Positions 59,059-64,000 of a DNA stretch of 64,000 nt are shown here, in pieces; the stretch's first letter is position 1; each line of letters begins with the position of its first letter. The notes under the pieces are model-generated. The model did not search any database. It was not told the origin of the DNA and worked only from the letters and a program-made list of their open reading frames with translations. The stretch is from Fibrobacter succinogenes (GTDB lineage: Bacteria > Fibrobacterota > Fibrobacteria > Fibrobacterales > Fibrobacteraceae). The stretch lies in assembly GCA_902762795.1 (NCBI GenBank), contig CACWPM010000006.1, positions 1 through 64,000 of the forward strand, read 5' to 3'. The translations under genes were made by a program, and so were the position numbers.

Positions 59059-59268
59059 GTACCTATAAAATTATCGTTTTATCCATTTTATAGGTACGAA
59101 ACCGTACAAAACAGCTTTTTTTCAATCCAGCAAAACGGAATTTTATTGAGCTCGTACCTATAAACAGCGCATAAATTCAGCTTTTATAGGTATTTTCTGT
59201 GCTTAACTTATACAAAAACCAGCAAAACGTACCTATAAAAGAGTCTGTTCTCAAGGATTTATAGGTAC
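59059..59268. repeat. Three spaced inverted repeats with GTACCTATAAA arms
   Basis: Left and right arms: 59059-59070/59086-59097 (12-bp perfect, outer 39), 59154-59164/59183-59193 (outer 40, last base mismatched), 59229-59239/59258-59268 (outer 40). Loops 15-18 bases are unrelated. Together they fill the gap between tRNA-Gly and the TonB-C lipoprotein gene. Terminators are not implied: arms are AT-rich and repeated with identical sequence. Confidence 0.9.
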
Positions 59269-59334
59269 GAAACAAAAAAAACTTCGGAACTGTCCCCCGC
59301 CATAGAGACAGGGGCGTAAAAAGTTTCACCCTTC

Positions 59335-60192
59335 TTAAAACCATCCCTGGCTAGCTCCATACCATGCATCTTCGGCGGGGCCTTGATGGACAGGGCCTTT
59401 TTTAGCGGGTTTACCATCATCGGTGAACGTAAACGGAACCGTAACGGTGCAATTTGTATAATCCCCGGCATCAAATTTCCACTGCAAAATATCATTCAGC
59501 ACAGCCTTTTCAAATTCAGGGAAGTTCGTAGTCGCACTGACGATTTCACCCGTTTCCACGTTGCCATCCGCGAGTATTTTAAATTTCACCGAAATCTTGC
59601 CTTCAAAGCCCGGATTCGTCCGCAAGAAATTATTGTACAAAGGTTTCAAACGGTTCGGGGTATTTATCATTATAGTTTGCTTGATCTTTTCCCCGGAACG
59701 ACCTTTCAGTATCGTTAAACCGTCTTCATTTTTCACCTGAGCATTGTCGTTTTCATCCCGGAATTTCAAAGGAATCTTAAATGTACATTTGTTGTAATCG
59801 CCACTACCATATTTCCATTGCAACAAATCATCCGATATTGCTTTTTCGAACTCCGGATAATTCGTTGTTGCACTGACGATTTCAACCTTTTCTACATCGC
59901 CATTAGGGAGCACCATTATCCTTGCCAAAATTTCACCTTCAAAACCACGACGTTTTTTCAAGTAATTATTATAGACAACATTCAAACGCTTTGGCGAATT
60001 TTCATAAAATACAGCCTCAATATCATTCTTGGAACGATCTTTCAATGTGGAGGTTGAATCACGATCGACTTTATCTTGTGCACTGTTTTCTTTTGCAGGA
60101 ACAACTGAATTCTGCACGGTAGTCGCAGCCTTGGGTGCACAAGCAACAAGCATTGCAGCAACGATAAAAAGCTCAACGACTTTAAGTTTCAT
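59335..60192 (-). CDS. Lipoprotein with two TonB C-terminal-like (AgmX-type) domains
   Basis: 285 aa from ATG 60192 with GGAGG upstream. Lipobox LVACA (Cys about 18). Two tandem homologous domains (about 60-150 and 165-265), each with NYLKKRRGFEGEILARIMVLPNGDVEKVEIVSATTNYPEFEKAI..LLQWKY and matched NNFLRTNPGFEGKISVKFKILADGNVETGEIVSATTNFPEFEKAVLNDILQWKF. This is the TonB-C/AgmX-PglI type fold. Without the N-terminal membrane helix it is not a classical energy transducer, so it may bind TonB-box-like peptides or polymers in the periplasm. Confidence 0.8.
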   Translation of the reverse strand: MKLKVVELFIVAAMLVACAPKAATTVQNSVVPAKENSAQDKVDRDSTSTLKDRSKNDIEAVFYENSPKRLNVVYNNYLKKRRGFEGEILARIMVLPNGDVEKVEIVSATTNYPEFEKAISDDLLQWKYGSGDYNKCTFKIPLKFRDENDNAQVKNEDGLTILKGRSGEKIKQTIMINTPNRLKPLYNNFLRTNPGFEGKISVKFKILADGNVETGEIVSATTNFPEFEKAVLNDILQWKFDAGDYTNCTVTVPFTFTDDGKPAKKGPVHQGPAEDAWYGASQGWF

Positions 60193-60204
60193 AAAGACCT
60201 CCAA

Positions 60205-60445
60205 AAATTACAGTCCCAAATTAGGTGGGTAAAAATAATTTCATACCCTTATTCGGAATATAGTAAATGTTTTTTATGGCATCGGATCCGCTTGCGTTGT
60301 CATATTAAAGCAATTAGTTATTCTCCGAAGGAGACTCACTTTCGCGAAGATGACAGCTCCAGAATGAAGAATCCAAACAACAAACCACCACACACTGCCA
60401 TATAGCATAAAAATAGACTTTAAACATTCCGGGAACTTTTTAAAT
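60205..60445. other. Intergenic with REP-like units
   Basis: gcttgcgttgtcatatt and attctccgaaggagactcact...gcgaagatgacagct are variants of the ggaggatgac family. No gene is apparent. Confidence 0.5.
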
Positions 60446-60469
60446 TTGAGAAGTAAAAAAGAGGATTTC

Positions 60470-61630
60470 ATGTTTTTTGAACAAGCAATAGCCCACAACC
60501 TCCCAAATTATACGAAGGAATCCGATTCCGCCTACGGCGAGACGCTCGCTCCGCTCGAATACAAGGACGAGCTCAAGGTCAAGAACGCCGCCATCCGCGA
60601 ATTTTGGGAAGTCAACCGCCTTGCGCGCGGCCCGCAACCGATTGTCGCAAGCCCGATGCCGCGCAATTACCGCACCACGTCCAAGCGCCAAGTCGAAATG
60701 AAACCGGGCGATCTCCGCTTCAACGAATACGACAGCATCTTGGAGCCCGAAGAGCACAATGCGATTTATCGCCTGCTGTTCGACAAGCTCATCACGCCGG
60801 CGTACAAGCCGCTCGCTTATGCGCTCAACTGGATTATCGTCCGAGGCACGTACAAGTACCGCGTCGTGATTTTCAACGTGAAAAAGCTCGATGCAAGTAT
60901 CGTACGCAAGCTCAAGCAGATTTCCGAAGTATTGCAGCAGAGTCCGTACCACGTCACGGCGGCCCACACTTACGTGGATACGACGGAATCGAACTACTAC
61001 CTCGAAGCGAAGCGCCCGACGGACACGCTCAATTTCAAGCAGCTTTACGGCCCGCGTGAACTCTCGCTCGATCTCGGCCACTTTAGGCTCAAGTACCCGG
61101 TAACGGGCTTCAGCCAGATCAACGAAAGCCAAATCCACAACCTCATCAAGTCCGCAAGCCGTTTGCTGGGCCTCGAAAAGGGCGACCATTTCCTGGATCT
61201 TTACTGCGGTTACGGTCTCTTCAGTTTCGCGCTCGGCGAAGCCGCCAAGTCCGTACTTGGCGTAGAATGGGAAGGCCCGTCCATCGACTGCGCAAAAGCC
61301 TCCGCGAGATTCCTCAAAAAGAACTACAAGTTCATCGCAGGGAAAATTGACGAGACGTTCGTGCAGATGCGACTCCCGCGCCCGATTCCTGGCGAACCGG
61401 AACGCATTTTGCTGGACCCGCCGCGCAAGGGAACTGAACCGGGCGTAATCCGAGCGCTTGCATTGCGAAAGCCTGTACGCGTGCTGCACATTTTCTGCGG
61501 CACAGACGAAATCCCAGCAGCCCTCGCCGAATGGGAACGTTTTGGCTACCGCGTCAAGGAAGTGTTGCCGCTCGACCTTTTCCCGGGCACGCCACATTTG
61601 GAAACGCTCGTCGCGCTTGAGAAAAAGTAA
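60470..61630 (+). CDS. TrmA/RumA-type RNA (uracil-5-)-methyltransferase
   Basis: 386 aa from ATG 60470 with GAGG 6 bases upstream. Motifs: FRLKYPVTGFSQINESQ, HFLDLYCGYGLFSFALG (SAM), GVEWEGPSIDCAKASARF, RILLDPPRKGTEPGVI, VLHIFCGTDEIPAAL (catalytic Cys), LPLDLFPGTPHLETLVALEKK. The DPPRKG and PHLETL blocks are diagnostic of m5U RNA methyltransferases. The N-terminal TRAM and iron-sulfur Cys cluster of RumA are absent, which points to a TrmA/small RumA-like form. Substrate (tRNA or rRNA) unresolved. Confidence 0.9.
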   Translation: MFFEQAIAHNLPNYTKESDSAYGETLAPLEYKDELKVKNAAIREFWEVNRLARGPQPIVASPMPRNYRTTSKRQVEMKPGDLRFNEYDSILEPEEHNAIYRLLFDKLITPAYKPLAYALNWIIVRGTYKYRVVIFNVKKLDASIVRKLKQISEVLQQSPYHVTAAHTYVDTTESNYYLEAKRPTDTLNFKQLYGPRELSLDLGHFRLKYPVTGFSQINESQIHNLIKSASRLLGLEKGDHFLDLYCGYGLFSFALGEAAKSVLGVEWEGPSIDCAKASARFLKKNYKFIAGKIDETFVQMRLPRPIPGEPERILLDPPRKGTEPGVIRALALRKPVRVLHIFCGTDEIPAALAEWERFGYRVKEVLPLDLFPGTPHLETLVALEKK

Positions 61631-61773
61631 TTAGGAGTTAGGTTTTAGGGGATAGGGATTAGGAAAAAAACAGCAATTGGAACCGTATGGATCCTTCCCC
61701 TTACAGGGGCAGGAAGACACTTACTTCCAACTTCCTACAGCCTAATAATGACTAGAGACAAACAACTAGCAAC
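61631..61773. repeat. C-poor ttagg tract and REP-like sequence
   Basis: taattaggagttaggttttagggg follows the stop codon, then ccgtatggatccttccccttacaggggcagg. Near 61715-61755 the complement of gtaggaagt appears. No gene. Confidence 0.7.
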
Positions 61774-64000
61774 TTATTTCAACGATTTCAAGAACGCATC
61801 TAGCCTTTCCGAGAACTGCGCCGCCCCGAGATAACTCACATGGTTGGGATTAAAAGCCATCGCGTCTGTATAGTCGTGATGGCCATCTTTATTTTCATCG
61901 AAAATCTCGATGCCCATATCCTTAACCGCATCTATAATCTGGTGAGCCACATTCCAACTCGGGCCAAACAGGTCAAACGCATCCGTATCTTTGTACTTCG
62001 GATTTCGGGGCGGGATTGCTGCAACCAGCCGAATTCCGTTCAGATCGGCCAACTCTTTTAAATTTTTGATCATTTTCAGGCCTTGCTGCAAAACAGGCGA
62101 ATCAAAATTCAACTCAGAAAGGTCCACGTTCACAACCGGAACGCCCCACTCGCCAGACGGCAAAAGGAATGTCCCTTCAACGTACTGTTGCCCAAGCAAA
62201 ACCTGCGGGAATTGTTGATCCTGACTAAGCAAGGCAATTTCATCTTTCGTCTCTTCAGACAAATGTTTTTCATCGTAGCGAATTCCTGGAGACCAGTCAA
62301 GAACTAGGCCAGACATATCTTCATATTTTCTAAAAAGTAATCCTGGAGGAAGTTCCACCACAATGATTTTCACCTTGGGGGCATAAGGGACAACATAATG
62401 ATTAATTATATAATCGAAAAAATGGACATCCATCAAAGTCACAGCCATATTTATTGTCTTATACGACTTTATCGAATCTTCGATAACGGCATTCAACATC
62501 GTGGAACTGCCCAATACCGCAACTTCAACCTCGTCGCACCTTTGCCAGAAAGACTGTAATCTCATCCCCATTTCAATAGTGGACATCGGGTTCGGGCATA
62601 TTACAGCATTTTTATCGTAATAGGCGCCAGCGCTGTCGATATCCACGACAGGCTTCGGATGACTTGGACTGTCTTGCCACACCCATAAACAGGGATGCCA
62701 AACTTCATCGCCTTCGACAAGCGGGACAACGTTACCATTGTTCATATCCACAAGCGCAACTTGACGATGAACCCCGTTATAGTCCGTCAATGTAGCCACA
62801 ACCAAATTGCTCTCTGCACTCTTTAAAAGGCCCTCCGCCCATTCCGTATGGTCAAACGTATAGCCCTGCGGAGATGCAATTGTTTTGACAAGACGCCCCG
62901 TGCTATCGGCAACAAGCAACATCTCGTGAACACCATACTTTTTCCCGGCGAAGGCCTTGCCCTCAGTCCCACCAAAATCAAGGAACAGCGTACGATTGCT
63001 ACCATCCTTCGCCAAAGAAGCGTTACAGGCCTGTTCTTCATTGTACCAAATCACATCGTTACTTTCAAGCCCATCAGACAAACGAGCCCGTAACACCGGC
63101 GATGAGGAAATTGCCAAGCGATTGTCCGCAGCCACGCCACCGTGATAAGCCCCATCAAAAAGTTTTTCGGGCGTACCAAACTGGCCATTCGCAAACTTGA
63201 CTTGCCACGTGCTTTCCGTCATAAAATGTTCACCCTTGTTATTCCCCGCCGAAGACACATAAACAATAACAGTGTCGCCATTGGAGTTCACTCGCCAACG
63301 CGGAATCGCCGCATTTTCCACCGGCAACTTTACCAAGTTGCTTCCTGTTTCATTCAAGTCGCGAACATATACGGAAGATTCCACCGAAGAGCCTTCCATC
63401 GTCGTGCAGAATGCCACGCGCTTTCCGTCCGGCGAAATGTCGGGATGATAGACATCTATTTTATCTTCAATTTCAACCAGTTTCACATTCCTGGAAAAAT
63501 TTACATAGACCAAGTTTCCGCTAACATCGTTTCTGAAAGCGAGCTTCACACCATAGGCATCCGTAAGCGACCGCATCTCCGCGGCATCGACTAAAGGTTT
63601 CACAGGCGCAGAGATCGCCCCCCCATTATCCGCGAACCACACCGCATCCGGGATAGAACCTTTCGCAAGGCGGAAACCAATGTAATCGCCTCTTGTCGAG
63701 CTCAAAATCGGGTAAGTATCGCCCCTATTGTACAAATGCATAGATGCAGGTGAATTGTAGAAGCTTCCGCCCTTCACGACACAAGAACCTAGAGCATCGC
63801 CATCCACGGAGCCTACAAAATTCGATACAACCGTATCCTTGAAAGAGGAATACCGGTCATTCACCAGTTCGAGCATATTCCCCGCCATGTCGCAGACTGG
63901 CCCCGATTCCCGCGATGTGCAAACCTCATGAGGAACCGAATTTGAATTTATTCCATTCCAGCCATCCTCAGGTTTCCAGTTTTCAGAAGCGACCAACATC
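61774..64000 (-). CDS. TIGR02171-type Fibrobacter protein, N-terminus beyond the window
   Basis: The 741 visible residues end at the stop; the reading frame continues past the right edge. The first about 110 residues have an FGE-sulfatase/SUMF1-like ending (CDMAGNMLELVNDRY, VVKGGSFYN, IGFRLAKG). Next comes a TolB/WD40-like beta propeller region (ISPDGKRVAFCTTMEGSSVESSVYVRDL), then a C-terminal module with GSST (VAVLGSSTMLNAVIE) and conserved blocks typical of this F. succinogenes paralogous family. Function unknown; a cell-surface role fits. Located after a repeat-rich spacer. Confidence 0.75.
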   Translation of the reverse strand, partial: MLVASENWKPEDGWNGINSNSVPHEVCTSRESGPVCDMAGNMLELVNDRYSSFKDTVVSNFVGSVDGDALGSCVVKGGSFYNSPASMHLYNRGDTYPILSSTRGDYIGFRLAKGSIPDAVWFADNGGAISAPVKPLVDAAEMRSLTDAYGVKLAFRNDVSGNLVYVNFSRNVKLVEIEDKIDVYHPDISPDGKRVAFCTTMEGSSVESSVYVRDLNETGSNLVKLPVENAAIPRWRVNSNGDTVIVYVSSAGNNKGEHFMTESTWQVKFANGQFGTPEKLFDGAYHGGVAADNRLAISSSPVLRARLSDGLESNDVIWYNEEQACNASLAKDGSNRTLFLDFGGTEGKAFAGKKYGVHEMLLVADSTGRLVKTIASPQGYTFDHTEWAEGLLKSAESNLVVATLTDYNGVHRQVALVDMNNGNVVPLVEGDEVWHPCLWVWQDSPSHPKPVVDIDSAGAYYDKNAVICPNPMSTIEMGMRLQSFWQRCDEVEVAVLGSSTMLNAVIEDSIKSYKTINMAVTLMDVHFFDYIINHYVVPYAPKVKIIVVELPPGLLFRKYEDMSGLVLDWSPGIRYDEKHLSEETKDEIALLSQDQQFPQVLLGQQYVEGTFLLPSGEWGVPVVNVDLSELNFDSPVLQQGLKMIKNLKELADLNGIRLVAAIPPRNPKYKDTDAFDLFGPSWNVAHQIIDAVKDMGIEIFDENKDGHHDYTDAMAFNPNHVSYLGAAQFSERLDAFLKSLK

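Noticed and set aside
60440-61597. 385-codon frame antisense to the RNA methyltransferase
   Set aside because: Shadow of a GC-biased real gene; no motif.

Overview
The window reads as a chromosomal segment of a Fibrobacter species (F. succinogenes group). The lineage markers are a fibro-slime domain protein, a TIGR02147-type regulator, a TIGR02171-type paralogue at the right edge, serine-rich linkers (runs of S) in exported proteins, and Bacteroidetes-like TAnnTTTG promoter motifs. Genome identity is inferred from these families and was not tested by database search.

Layout. 1-6.9 kb: the tail of an Rpn-type nuclease, a PI-PLC-like protein, then a + strand run of GT2 glycosyltransferase, topoisomerase III and a GH3-like lipidated or exported hydrolase. 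6.9-7.4 kb: a non-coding array of regularly spaced 9-bp sites. 7.4-14.3 kb: a DnaQ-like exonuclease and secreted protein pair, GluQ-RS, a 1359-aa DUF4011/helicase/Vsr-like nuclease/DUF3320 protein with wrecked ATPase motifs, and a SPOR protein. 14.4-19.2 kb: a giant fibro-slime surface protein. 19.6-24.7 kb: an FHA-GGDEF cyclase, a MATE transporter, a NAT-like acyltransferase and an adenosylhomocysteinase-like protein. 24.9-34.2 kb: an exported CE4 deacetylase, a TIGR02147 regulator with its lipoprotein, a Nudix hydrolase, an RmlD-like protein, two outer-membrane paralogues (one frameshifted), TrmO, a LamG-like lipoprotein and a DUF805 protein. 34.7-38.2 kb: prfA-prmC, a GIY-YIG gene and a 14-copy 43-bp tandem repeat. 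38.4-44.8 kb: a mainly - strand block of RlpA, two TPR proteins, a sigma-70 factor, DUF971 and Mrp/ApbC. 45-54 kb: DJ-1/PfpI, CrcB, a ModF-like ABC ATPase, a CE1 esterase, a beta-barrel protein and MqnC (futalosine menaquinone route). 54-61.6 kb: an AlkD-like protein, an AT-hook protein, tRNA-Cys, a DUF374 acyltransferase, a DnaQ-like exonuclease, infC-rpmI-rplT, tRNA-Gly, a double TonB-C lipoprotein and an RNA m5U methyltransferase. 61.8-64 kb: the C-terminal part of a TIGR02171 protein.

The most unusual content is non-coding or repeat-derived. (1) Four intergenic regions carry about 40-bp spaced inverted repeats with locus-specific arms but almost constant outer length. At 6904-7208 the arms form two blocks of four alternating sites exactly 32 bp apart, and the blocks are offset by exactly 200 bp. 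(2) Intergenic-type repeat units (gacgagaga, tatggggtcgc-hairpin and REP-like pieces) sit in frame inside at least four otherwise ordinary genes. (3) A dispersed REP-like unit has been amplified into a 43-bp x 14 array beside a GIY-YIG gene. (4) The large helicase-like protein keeps its nuclease core but has lost Walker A, Walker B and motif VI residues. (5) Several genes have a TAnnTTTG motif so close to the start codon that leaderless transcripts are predicted.
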